Made by a program: the position numbers and the translations under genes. From contig PUKM01000178.1 in the NCBI GenBank assembly GCA_003552325.1, positions 1-7,757 of the forward strand: 7,757 nt of DNA. Reading direction: 5' to 3'. This document shows, in pieces, positions 1-6,609 of this stretch (positions are counted from its first letter, which is position 1; each line of letters starts with the position of its first letter). The notes beneath the pieces are model-generated. The model was not told the DNA's origin and made no database searches. It saw only the letters and a program-made list of their open reading frames with translations. This stretch comes from Natrialbaceae archaeon (GTDB lineage: Archaea > Halobacteriota > Halobacteria > Halobacteriales > Natrialbaceae).

Positions 1-1
1 A

Positions 2-74
2 TGGGACCGCCCGGATTTGAACCGGGGTCACGGGCACCCAAGGCCCGAAGTATACCAGGCTAACCCACGGTCCC
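2..74 (-). tRNA. tRNA-Pro (anticodon UGG)
   Basis: On the minus strand a complete 73-base cloverleaf can be folded. The acceptor stem GGGACCG pairs fully with CGGTCCC, followed by discriminator A at position 2. The anticodon stem CGGGC/GCCCG encloses the loop CTTGGGT, which puts UGG at 38-40 and so reads proline codons. The T arm is CCCGG-TTCAAAT-CCGGG. The D stem is weak, with three pairs including one G-U. CCA is not encoded, as is usual in archaea, and there is no intron. The gene reads towards the left edge of the window and is divergent from mptA. Confidence 0.95.
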
Positions 75-97
75 GCATCTGCACTTCAGGACGGAGT

Positions 98-112
98 GGA
101 TAAAGCGTTTCG
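98..112 (-). promoter_or_regulatory. Probable promoter of tRNA-Pro
   Basis: Read on the minus strand, this segment is ACGAAACG followed by CTTTATC, an A/T-rich box of archaeal TATA type with a purine-rich stretch just upstream that could serve as BRE. Its centre lies about 28 bases before the mature tRNA 5' end, so transcription could start at or just before the first tRNA base. The match is by spacing and composition only. Confidence 0.5.
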
Positions 113-228
113 TTTGTCTCCGGCCGCGCTCGAGAGTCCCACGCACACGCTCTCAATCGCTCGAGCGCCCGATAGAAGCCAATTCCGTCGATAATTCGTT
201 CGCTCAACGATACGTTCCCCTTCCGAAA

Positions 229-240
229 GGCATAATCACA
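229..240 (+). promoter_or_regulatory. Possible TATA box for mptA
   Basis: The A/T-rich word CATAATC at 231-237 is centred about 27 bases before the mptA ATG at 261, which fits a leaderless transcript starting at the A of the start codon. The rest of the 75-260 interval holds no gene that I can support; the open frames there lack family resemblance. A purine run, GAGGGG, lies just before the ATG but is a poor match to an archaeal Shine-Dalgarno site. Confidence 0.35.
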
Positions 241-260
241 TACTGTCCTGAGAGGGGACA

Positions 261-1196
261 ATGAGCCATCAACTTCCAGACGTACAGGCGACCTCGCCTG
301 ACGTGACCGTCGGCCTCAGCCAGGTCGGCGTTACCGGCGTCGAAAAGCTCGTCAAAATCACTCGCGCAGACAAGCGCCCGCTCGTGTTCACCGCCGAGTT
401 CGAGGTCTTCGTCGACCTCCCCTCCTGGCGAAAAGGTGCGGATATGAGCCGCAACATGGAGGTCATCGACGAGATCCTCGAGGAGGCCACGCGCGAGGAA
501 GCCTACCGGATCGAGGACGTCTGTGGCCAGGCCGCCGAGCGCCTGCTCGAGAAACACGATTACACCTCCTGTGCGGAGGTGTCGATGCAGGCGGAGTTCC
601 TGCGACGCGAACAGACGCCGGCCAGCGATCGTGAAACCCAACACACGGTCGACATCCTCGCCTCGGCGACGGCGACAGAAGAGGGCACCCGTGAGGAGAT
701 CGGCGCGCACGTCGTCGGCATGACGGTCTGTCCGTGCTCACAGGGCATGTCCGCCGCTCGAGCCAAACAGAAACTCGAGGACCTCGAGATTCCCGAAGAA
801 AAGATCACCGAGTTCCTGGATGAGGTCCCCCAGCCTGGACACTCCCAGCGCGGGCACGCTACCCTGTCCATCGAAAGCGAAGGGGCCCCCGACGTGGACC
901 TCAACGACCTCATCGAGGTTGCTCGCGATTCGATGAGCGCCCACATATACAACCTGGCGAAACGACCCGACGAGGATTACATGACGTTCGAAGCCCACAG
1001 CGACGCCAAGTTCGTCGAAGACTGTGTCCGGGCGATGGCCGAAGGCGTCCTGACGGAGTTCAACCACCTCCCGGACGACGCCGTAATCCGCATGTCACAG
1101 TCGAACGACGAATCGATCCACCAGCACAACGCCCACGCCGAACGCGTCGTCGAGATGGAAACCCTCCGTCGCGAGATCAACGGCGACCTCGTATAG
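261..1196 (+). CDS. mptA: GTP cyclohydrolase MptA (FolE2-type, COG1469)
   Basis: This 311-residue cytosolic enzyme belongs to the FolE2/MptA family. The archaeal member is Fe(II)-dependent and converts GTP to 7,8-dihydroneopterin 2',3'-cyclic phosphate, the first step towards the pterin cofactors; in haloarchaea it is also known to feed archaeosine (tRNA G+) synthesis. Visible family landmarks are KGADMSRN (residues 58-65), the CPCS motif (157-160) carrying the active-site cysteine, GHSQRGH (193-199) and the C-terminal ESIHQHNAHAER stretch (284-295). Length and termini match the family, and the ATG at 261 gives the usual N-terminus. The protein is strongly acidic, a haloarchaeal trait. Neighbouring genes are not pterin genes, so it is probably transcribed alone. 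Family assignment is firm; the exact metal and product are inferred from studied archaeal homologues. Confidence 0.95.
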   Translation: MSHQLPDVQATSPDVTVGLSQVGVTGVEKLVKITRADKRPLVFTAEFEVFVDLPSWRKGADMSRNMEVIDEILEEATREEAYRIEDVCGQAAERLLEKHDYTSCAEVSMQAEFLRREQTPASDRETQHTVDILASATATEEGTREEIGAHVVGMTVCPCSQGMSAARAKQKLEDLEIPEEKITEFLDEVPQPGHSQRGHATLSIESEGAPDVDLNDLIEVARDSMSAHIYNLAKRPDEDYMTFEAHSDAKFVEDCVRAMAEGVLTEFNHLPDDAVIRMSQSNDESIHQHNAHAERVVEMETLRREINGDLV

Positions 1197-1210
1197 CGGT
1201 TTTCTCCCTC
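1197..1210 (+). terminator. Weak T-rich stop signal after mptA
   Basis: Directly after the mptA stop codon comes GCGGTTTTCTCC. A short T run after a stop codon is typical of archaeal termination. The run is only four T and there is no strong hairpin, so this is a weak call. Confidence 0.25.
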
Positions 1211-1272
1211 GAGGGGCCATCGTTTCGTGGCCGGCGACCGCACCGAGCAGCCACGAGTTGACACCGATCCGA

Positions 1273-1284
1273 ACAGTTTAGGGA
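1273..1284 (+). promoter_or_regulatory. Possible TATA box for the ABC permease gene
   Basis: CAGTTTAGGG is the only A/T-rich word between mptA and the permease gene. It ends about 27-30 bases before the ATG at 1310, close to the spacing expected for a leaderless or very short-leader transcript. This favours 1310 over the in-frame ATG at 1367, which has no comparable box upstream. Confidence 0.35.
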
Positions 1285-1309
1285 CCGATGAGAGTAGGTA
1301 GGGCATGAA

Positions 1310-3010
1310 ATGCACGCGGTTTCCGTGCAGGTGGTGTCATTGCCAGGCCTGACAGTGGTCTCAGCGATGGCAACGACCGAGTACCGCCGACGGACGCGTG
1401 TCGTCTTTGCTGACCGAACGAAACTATTGCTTATGGGCGCGATTGGGCTCTTCGCCCTCGGGCCGCTGCTTCTCTTCGGAACGATCCTCTTGCCAATGGT
1501 CGGGAGCGAAGTCGCTGCCGGCAACATCGAGGCCTTCGACCTCGTGACCGTCACGGACGTCGCGATGGGCGGGAGTGCACTGGTCTGGTTCGGCCTCGTG
1601 GTGTTCGCGGCGATGCGAGCGGTCGGAACTGCAGGGAAACTCGAGCAGCCAGCCTGTGTCCTGCTCGCAACGACGCCACGGTCGGTCGTGCTCGGCCGGA
1701 TTGGTGGTGAAATACTCGTCTTCGGAACCTGGCTCGTCCCCCTCACGCTCGTGCTCTCGGGGGCGTTCGCCTACGGGGCCGGGACAGTGTGGCCAGTGAT
1801 CGGTGCACTCGCGCTCCTGGTCGTCCTGCTAGGTAGCTCGTTCCCCGTCGGATTCCTTCTGGGGCTGGCTGTTCGCCACCTGCTCACGGTGTACGAACCG
1901 ATCGCCAGATACCGGTTGCCGCTGGTGATCCCCGTGGCCGTCGCGTACGTCGGCGCGATCACCATGGGGTGGATCGACCAGATCCTCACGTTCCTGTTCA
2001 CACTGTTCAGTGAAACGCCACTGGGCTGGCCCGGCCACCTCCTGCTCGCGAGCCTGCCCGGCGTGAGCTTCTCCCCAGGAGCCGTCGTTGGTGCACTCGG
2101 GTTGACTGCTCTCATCGCCGCACTCGCCGTGGCCGGGGCAACTCGAGTGGGAGAACGACACTGGTTTGCCGATCCATTTCGAGATGAAAGCGAGGCCACA
2201 AGCGAATCCGATCCCGCGCCAGGTCGGTTGACGAGGCTGCTCGAGCTGGGCTTGCCACGCCCGGTTCAGACGGTGACGATCACGGCGATCAGGCGGACGA
2301 AACGCGCGCCCGTTCGATTGCTGTACGTGGCCTACCCGCTGTTCTTCGCCGTATTCTTTATTCCCGATATCGTGCAAGCCGGCTCGATATCACCTACGGT
2401 CGCCGTGTTGGTCTGTCTCTACATCGTCTGGGGTGCCGGAGCCCTGTTTACACTCAACCCACTCGGTGACCTCGGGCCCGCCCTCCCCGCTGTGGTGACG
2501 ACGACAGTATCCGGTCGGTCGATGATCACTGGTCGGATCGTCGCTGGCGCACTCGTTGCCGTCCCACTCGCCCTGTTCGTCAGCCTCGGGGTCGGTGTGG
2601 CCAGTCCGCTCAGCCTCGAGCAAACTGGCGTGCTCGTCGCGGCTACGACCGTGGGGGCAATCGCCAGCCCCGCCCTCGCAACCGGCGTCGGGTCGCTGTT
2701 TCCCCGCTTTGGCACCGTGACGCTCACGAGCAATCGTGACGCGGTGATGCCGAGTAAGAGTGCCTTCGCCGGCTACACACTGGCGCTCGCGCTCCCCGTG
2801 GCGAGCGCAGTGGTCCTCTACACTGGCCTCGAGGCACCGGTCGCAACAGCCGTTTCGACACTCCTGGCACAGCTTCCGGGCCCCACGATCCGTCTCCAAC
2901 CCGCTGTTATCGCCGGCGGGGCCTGGGCAGTCCTCGTCGCCGGGGTCATCGCCCCGCCACTGTCAGCGGTGTACGCCACCAGGCGATTCAACGGATTCGT
3001 CCAGGAGTAA
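1310..3010 (+). CDS. ABC-2-like membrane permease, 12 helices
   Basis: The 566-residue protein is almost wholly hydrophobic. I count about 12 membrane segments in two sets of six, near residues 38-62, 81-105, 134-157, 159-188, 201-222 and 238-280, then again from about 335 to the end. A charged cytoplasmic stretch (about 281-330, GERHWFADPF onward, rich in E, D and R) lies between the halves. This layout suggests an internally duplicated ABC-2-type permease, so one chain could supply both membrane halves of an exporter. It has no nucleotide-binding motifs; the convergent ATPase at 3080-3862 is the obvious partner. The start is uncertain: ATG 1310 has a possible TATA box at leaderless spacing and a weak AGGT word upstream, while ATG 1367 would give a 547-residue protein beginning MATTEYRRR. 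Substrate unknown; family placement rests on topology and context. Confidence 0.7.
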   Translation: MHAVSVQVVSLPGLTVVSAMATTEYRRRTRVVFADRTKLLLMGAIGLFALGPLLLFGTILLPMVGSEVAAGNIEAFDLVTVTDVAMGGSALVWFGLVVFAAMRAVGTAGKLEQPACVLLATTPRSVVLGRIGGEILVFGTWLVPLTLVLSGAFAYGAGTVWPVIGALALLVVLLGSSFPVGFLLGLAVRHLLTVYEPIARYRLPLVIPVAVAYVGAITMGWIDQILTFLFTLFSETPLGWPGHLLLASLPGVSFSPGAVVGALGLTALIAALAVAGATRVGERHWFADPFRDESEATSESDPAPGRLTRLLELGLPRPVQTVTITAIRRTKRAPVRLLYVAYPLFFAVFFIPDIVQAGSISPTVAVLVCLYIVWGAGALFTLNPLGDLGPALPAVVTTTVSGRSMITGRIVAGALVAVPLALFVSLGVGVASPLSLEQTGVLVAATTVGAIASPALATGVGSLFPRFGTVTLTSNRDAVMPSKSAFAGYTLALALPVASAVVLYTGLEAPVATAVSTLLAQLPGPTIRLQPAVIAGGAWAVLVAGVIAPPLSAVYATRRFNGFVQE

Positions 3011-3079
3011 CTGCACACACCAGCCGCTCGCGACAGACGACTGTACTGGCCCGCGTTCGTCCCCCAAGCCAATCCACGC

Positions 3080-3862
3080 TCAGCGCTGTTCGCTCGAGGC
3101 CATCGACTCGCGAGCACTGCCATCCTGGGTGATCTCGAGGAACGCATCCTCGAGACTGCCGCTTTCGCCCGTTTCCGCGCGTGATTTCAACGCCTCTGGC
3201 TCGCCTTCGGCGACCAGTCGCCCCTCGTGTAAGACGCCGATGGTGTCGGCGAGGTCGTCGACGACGGAGAGAATGTGTGTCGAGAGAAAGATCGTCATCT
3301 CCTGATCGGCGAGATCCGCGATGGTGTCGCGCATCGTCCGGGCCGCACGCGGATCGAGCCCGCTCGTCGGCTCGTCGAGAAACGCGACCGCGGGTTCGTG
3401 CAACACGGCCTGGATGACGCCGACTTTCTGTCGCATGCCCTTCGAGTAGGCGTCGATCCGTTTGTCCGCATCCTCGAGGAGGTCGAACCGCTCGAGTAAC
3501 CGTTCAATTCGCGCCGTGGCAGACTCCGGTGGCAGGTCTCGAAGCCCGGCGACGTACTCGAGTTGTTCACGGCCGGTGAGCTCGTCGTAGATCGGTGGAT
3601 CCTCCGGAAGATACCCGATGTGGGGGGTGACCGCGTTCCGATCTGTGATGTCGGCACCGGCAACGCGAGCGCTCCCTGCGGTCGGCTTCGTGAGCGTCGT
3701 GAACATCCGCATCGTCGTCGTCTTCCCCGCACCGTTCGGCCCGAGAAATCCGTACACTGCTCCACGGGGGATCGCCAGATCGAGATCCGCAACGGCAGTT
3801 TCCTCGCCGTACTGTTTGGTCAACCCATCCGCCTCGATGACGAGGTCGGTGCCGGTTGTCAT
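3080..3862 (-). CDS. ABC transporter ATP-binding protein, CcmA/NatA type
   Basis: This 260-residue cytosolic ATPase has every landmark of an ABC-2 exporter subunit: Walker A GPNGAGKT (41-48), the GYLPED region at the Q-loop (83-88, with Glu in place of the usual Gln, common in the CcmA/DrrA group), a degenerate signature YSKGM (139-143), Walker B AVAFLDEP (158-165), D-loop SGLD (167-170) and the switch histidine in STHIL (194-198). The C-terminal LEDAFLEIT (237-245) resembles the LEDVFLELT of NatA/CcmA proteins. It should power the permease encoded tail-to-tail at 1310-3010; the two stop codons are 69 bases apart. The TrmB gene lies 73 bases upstream in the same direction, so co-transcription is possible. 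Substrate cannot be told; export of a drug, lipid or ion are all open. Confidence 0.93.
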   Translation of the reverse strand: MTTGTDLVIEADGLTKQYGEETAVADLDLAIPRGAVYGFLGPNGAGKTTTMRMFTTLTKPTAGSARVAGADITDRNAVTPHIGYLPEDPPIYDELTGREQLEYVAGLRDLPPESATARIERLLERFDLLEDADKRIDAYSKGMRQKVGVIQAVLHEPAVAFLDEPTSGLDPRAARTMRDTIADLADQEMTIFLSTHILSVVDDLADTIGVLHEGRLVAEGEPEALKSRAETGESGSLEDAFLEITQDGSARESMASSEQR

Positions 3863-3935
3863 GGACAGCAGTTCGATGTAGTTGGTGAAAGTGTTGTTGG
3901 TGTAACGGGTCTCGGAGGGGGTTCGTGATGGTCGG

Positions 3936-4739
3936 TCAGAACGACAGTGGCGTCGCCTCCTTCCATCGGGGGAGGAACTCCTCGTGGACGTCAGCAGCGA
4001 ACTCCGGGTCTTTCAGATCGATCATGCCGAACGCCTCTCCCGATCCGAGCGGGTTGGGCACCTGAATCACGACCTCGACACCGTCGATGACGTTGAACGA
4101 CCCCGTCACGTTCTCGTTCGTCCGCACCGAAAAGTCCGGACGTTCCTGTAAGGCGGTCTGGTATCGCCGGCCCACGTTGGGCGAAAGCGAACTGACCAAA
4201 CTCCGATTCATCAGCACGTCGACCGTCACGCCCCTATCGAGGGCATCCTCGAGATGGGCGAGGACCTCGTCGCCGACGGTTCGAATATCGATCTGTGGCG
4301 ACGGATCGGCCGCCACCATGACGATCTCCCGATCGGCAGCCGCCAGGCGCTCGAGCAGGAGATCGATCGTCTCATCGGGGCCAACAGCGGCCGTCCAGAA
4401 CTGTTCTTCCACGGGCTCTGCGGCATCGAGTTCGTCGGCGAGATCGTCGACAATCGACTCGTACTGCGTTGCTTTTTGATCGAGTTCGCGTTTCTTGTCC
4501 TCGAGCAACCGGTCGAGTGCCGTCGCCGGTTCGACGGCAACGTATTTTTTCGGTCGACTAGCCGTCTGACTGCGGACGAGATTGTACTGTTCGATACTGT
4601 TGAGAACGTCGTAGATACGCCCCATCGGAACGTCACTCGCACGTGACAACTCCTTTGCCGTTGTCGGGCCCGTGCTGAGGAGTGCACGATAGGCTCGTGC
4701 TTCGTACTCCGACAGTCCGAGGTCTCTGAGTGTGGCCAT
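3936..4739 (-). CDS. TrmB-family transcriptional regulator
   Basis: With the start at 4739 this is a 267-residue DNA-binding protein. Residues 1-70 form a winged helix-turn-helix (LGLSEYEARAYRALL, then TAKELSRASDVPMGRIYDVL). Residues about 72-110 are a charged coiled coil of the sort that dimerises TrmB proteins. The rest (about 115-267) is the effector half, beginning FWTAAVGPDE. An upstream in-frame ATG at 4772 would add 11 residues, but I chose 4739 because MATLRDLGLSEYEA is the normal family N-terminus and a TATA-like TTTATGC is centred 27 bases before it, fitting a leaderless mRNA. The ABC ATPase gene follows on the same strand after 73 bases, so regulating that transporter, itself, or both is plausible. 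The ligand is unknown; TrmB proteins often, but not always, sense sugars. Confidence 0.88.
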   Translation of the reverse strand: MATLRDLGLSEYEARAYRALLSTGPTTAKELSRASDVPMGRIYDVLNSIEQYNLVRSQTASRPKKYVAVEPATALDRLLEDKKRELDQKATQYESIVDDLADELDAAEPVEEQFWTAAVGPDETIDLLLERLAAADREIVMVAADPSPQIDIRTVGDEVLAHLEDALDRGVTVDVLMNRSLVSSLSPNVGRRYQTALQERPDFSVRTNENVTGSFNVIDGVEVVIQVPNPLGSGEAFGMIDLKDPEFAADVHEEFLPRWKEATPLSF

Positions 4740-4762
4740 ACCAGCACCAGGGTAATCCAGGT

Positions 4763-4782
4763 GCATAAACACTCGGGTAGTT
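4763..4782 (-). promoter_or_regulatory. TATA box of the TrmB gene, with a small dyad at its upstream edge
   Basis: On the minus strand GTTTATGC (4763-4770) is centred 27 bases upstream of the A of the ATG at 4739, the textbook spacing for a leaderless haloarchaeal transcript. Just upstream, where BRE would lie, is an imperfect dyad, ACT-N5-AGT (plus strand 4771-4781). A protein bound there would block the basal factors, so it could be an autoregulatory site, but it is short. Confidence 0.5.
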
Positions 4783-4803
4783 TGATCCGGTTCGAAGTTC
4801 TCG

Positions 4804-4817
4804 AAAACAGCTGTTTT
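4804..4817. terminator. 14-base perfect palindrome at the end of the DUF255 gene
   Basis: AAAACAGCTGTTTT is a perfect palindrome directly next to the DUF255 stop codon (4818-4820). On the minus strand it gives a short hairpin with T residues in its 3' arm just after the stop, so it may help end the DUF255 transcript. It also lies 65-78 bases upstream of the TrmB start and could be a protein-binding site for that promoter. The sequence does not distinguish the two roles. Confidence 0.35.
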
Positions 4818-6455
4818 TCAGGGAAGGACGTCCTGTACGGCGTCGCTCAACTCCGCAGGGGTTGTCGCTGGCTCCGTCGTTCGGCCGTCCCGTTGGGCGA
4901 CAGCCGTCTTGGCAGGCACCGACGCCTCGGGCAGCACGACCTTCTCGTAATCAGCGATTCGGCAGGCCGCCCGGTGAAGGTCCGAGCCCGCCTCGTCACC
5001 GATCCGAATCACGAGCGTTCCCTCGAGCACTCGAGTGGACACGCTGGCGTAGCGAGCGACCTGGACGCCGAAGCGGTCGCTCGCACCGGCGAAATCGGCG
5101 AGCGTTTCTCTGGCGATCCGCTCGTATCGGTCTGTCCCGGTGTGCACCGCGAGATCCAGCAACGCCTCCGCGAGTTCGACGTTCGCGTTTAGCGGGCGTA
5201 GTGGCCGGTCGAGCAAGCCCACGTCCATCGTTGGACCATCGAGGAACGACGCCCCATCTCGAAGCGTGTCGATGGTGGTTTCTGCGACCGCGCGGGCATC
5301 CTCGAGTGTGTCCACCCCGAGGACGCTCCGGGCGCTCAGCAGTGCTCGAAGCGTCCGGGCCTGCGTAGACAGGAGGCCCGGTTCACCGACTGGCACCTGT
5401 TCGCCATCCACGCGTTCGAACCCGTGAAGGAGAGTGCCATCCTCGAGCGCGTGCGTACGGATCGTCTCGAGCGCTCGCGAGGCGTATCGTGCCGCCCGTT
5501 CGTCGTCGGTGTACGCCGCGTAGGTACACAGCGCGTCGACGGCCAGTGCGTTCGCCCCGGTCACGAACGTCTCGTCGACCGGTGGCTGGTCTCCCTCCCG
5601 GTCACTCGGCTCGAGCGTGTACTGTTCGGGGTCACCGGGAGCCTGGCTGTTGGCAAACGCGTCCCCCGTCCAGAGCGTCGTCGTGAGATACTCGATCGTC
5701 CGTTCGGCGGGGTTCCGATAGGTCCCTTCCCCGGTGTAGAGATAGGCGTTCGCGAAGGCCCGACAGAGCGCTGCGTTGGCGTCGAGGAGCTTTTCGTGCT
5801 GTGTACCCGACCAGTCAGCCCCCAGGGCAAACCGGAAGAATCCGCCCTCGTAGCGATCGAAGAGGTTTGCAGCGACGGCATCGAACGAACGGGTCGCCAT
5901 CGCCCGATCGCGTTTCAGCGCAAACTCGAGGGCATCGGGCAACGGAAACTTGGGTTGGTCCCCCCACCCACCGGCACGCTCGTCGTACCGATCGGTGAGC
6001 TGGCCGAGCATCTGGCGTTCGATCGTCGGTGACAGCTCCCCTGCGGGCGGGTCAGTCGCCTGCACCTGCCGGGGGACGGACCCCGCCGCGCCACCTCGGT
6101 CATCCCACATCTCCCGAACGCGCTCGAGGACCTGTCGAAGCCCATCGTGATCCAGGTAGCCAGCGCCCGTCAGGACCGTTCCATCAGGTGCCAGAAAGAC
6201 CGTCGACGGAAAGCCACCCATGTTGTAGCGGTCCCGAACCCGCGGCTGGCGGTCGACGTCGACACGCACCGGGACGAACCCATCGTTGACGTTCGCCGCG
6301 ATCGTCGGCACTGCGTACGTCTCCCGGTCCATCTCGTGACAGTGACGACACCACGGCGCCGTCAGTGACAACAGTATCGGCACGTCACGCTCACGCGCCT
6401 CGACAAACGCCTGCGGCCCCCACGCCCGCCAGTCGACACGGGTTCGATCGTTCAT
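4818..6455 (-). CDS. DUF255 thioredoxin-fold protein, YyaL/SPATA20-like (short form)
   Basis: Starting at ATG 6455 this is a 545-residue protein. Residues 1-120 are a thioredoxin fold of the DUF255 type with PWCRHC (34-39), a CxxC redox pair at Cys36 and Cys39, and the cis-proline motif GGFPST (80-85). The remainder looks like the helical (alpha/alpha) barrel of the YyaL group, with GGWGDQPKFP, DRYEGGFFRF and a QHEKLLDANA stretch comparable to the HFEKMLYDNA motif of that family. Typical YyaL proteins are longer, roughly 650-750 residues, so this is a shorter form. No signal peptide is seen, so it is probably cytosolic. The longer frame from 6524 adds 23 residues, MSPSLGG onward, that do not resemble the family and run through the promoter. 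Biochemical role is not established; a redox or carbohydrate-related function is family inference. Confidence 0.85.
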   Translation of the reverse strand: MNDRTRVDWRAWGPQAFVEARERDVPILLSLTAPWCRHCHEMDRETYAVPTIAANVNDGFVPVRVDVDRQPRVRDRYNMGGFPSTVFLAPDGTVLTGAGYLDHDGLRQVLERVREMWDDRGGAAGSVPRQVQATDPPAGELSPTIERQMLGQLTDRYDERAGGWGDQPKFPLPDALEFALKRDRAMATRSFDAVAANLFDRYEGGFFRFALGADWSGTQHEKLLDANAALCRAFANAYLYTGEGTYRNPAERTIEYLTTTLWTGDAFANSQAPGDPEQYTLEPSDREGDQPPVDETFVTGANALAVDALCTYAAYTDDERAARYASRALETIRTHALEDGTLLHGFERVDGEQVPVGEPGLLSTQARTLRALLSARSVLGVDTLEDARAVAETTIDTLRDGASFLDGPTMDVGLLDRPLRPLNANVELAEALLDLAVHTGTDRYERIARETLADFAGASDRFGVQVARYASVSTRVLEGTLVIRIGDEAGSDLHRAACRIADYEKVVLPEASVPAKTAVAQRDGRTTEPATTPAELSDAVQDVLP

Positions 6456-6477
6456 ACCCGAGCGGTAGCGAGTGAGC

Positions 6478-6488
6478 GGGGTAAGGGC
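6478..6488 (-). promoter_or_regulatory. Possible TATA box for the DUF255 gene
   Basis: On the minus strand CCCTTACCCC is centred about 28 bases before the ATG at 6455, fitting a leaderless mRNA. It is only moderately A/T-rich but is the best word at the expected spacing, and it supports the start at 6455 over the upstream ATGs at 6497 and 6524. Confidence 0.35.
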
Positions 6489-6491
6489 TTC

Positions 6492-6505
6492 GTTCATCGA
6501 TGAAC
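6492..6505. repeat. Perfect 14-base palindrome, candidate operator
   Basis: GTTCATCGATGAAC is its own reverse complement. It sits immediately upstream of the probable TATA/BRE of the DUF255 gene (37-50 bases before the start codon) inside the divergent intergenic region shared with fxsA. Position and symmetry are those of a dimeric regulator's site; the binding protein is unknown. Confidence 0.45.
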
Positions 6506-6530
6506 CACCGAGAGACGGACTCATCGGTGG
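6505..6530. repeat. Inverted repeat CCACCGA-N12-TCGGTGG
   Basis: Two perfect 7-base arms (6505-6511 and 6524-6530) are separated by 12 bases, directly abutting the palindrome at 6492-6505. The centre-to-centre distance of the arms is 19 bases, about two helical turns, which fits a dimeric DNA-binding protein better than an RNA hairpin. Confidence 0.4.
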
Positions 6531-6550
6531 CTTCCAGCGGATCGACCGAC

Positions 6551-6563
6551 AGTGCTCGGCACT
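6551..6563. repeat. Small dyad AGTGC-TCG-GCACT upstream of fxsA
   Basis: A 5-base perfect inverted repeat with a 3-base centre lies just upstream of the fxsA TATA region. It is the third dyad in this 154-base divergent interval. Alone it is short enough to arise by chance; its value is in its position. Confidence 0.3.
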
Positions 6564-6572
6564 CGCGAGAAG

Positions 6573-6586
6573 CGTAAAGGGTTTTC
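6573..6586 (+). promoter_or_regulatory. Possible TATA box for fxsA
   Basis: CGTAAAGGGTTTT is the only A/T-rich word in the 70 bases before the fxsA ATG at 6610. It covers the region about 25-37 bases upstream of the start codon, so a leaderless or few-base leader transcript is expected. Confidence 0.45.
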
Positions 6587-6609
6587 ACCCCACGTGCGCT
6601 AGCAGAACC

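Noticed and set aside
127..167. Palindromic CTCGAG words upstream of mptA
   Set aside because: CTCGAG and CGCTCGAGCG-type words are common throughout the window, including inside genes, so they are base-composition and codon habits rather than operators.
1829..2377. 182-codon minus-strand open frame
   Set aside because: It is opposite the permease gene and shows no recognisable domain; it is a shadow frame in GC-rich DNA.
2760..3305. 181-codon plus-strand frame bridging the permease and ATPase genes
   Set aside because: It overlaps both genes, is rich in S, P and R, and has no motif.
5424..6032. 202-codon plus-strand open frame
   Set aside because: It lies wholly opposite the DUF255 gene, has an arginine-rich low-complexity translation with no family motif, and arises from the G/C-rich third positions of the real gene.
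6472..6609. N-terminal extension of fxsA from ATG 6472
   Set aside because: The 46 extra residues do not look like an FxsA terminus and run through the fxsA TATA region and the divergent promoter.
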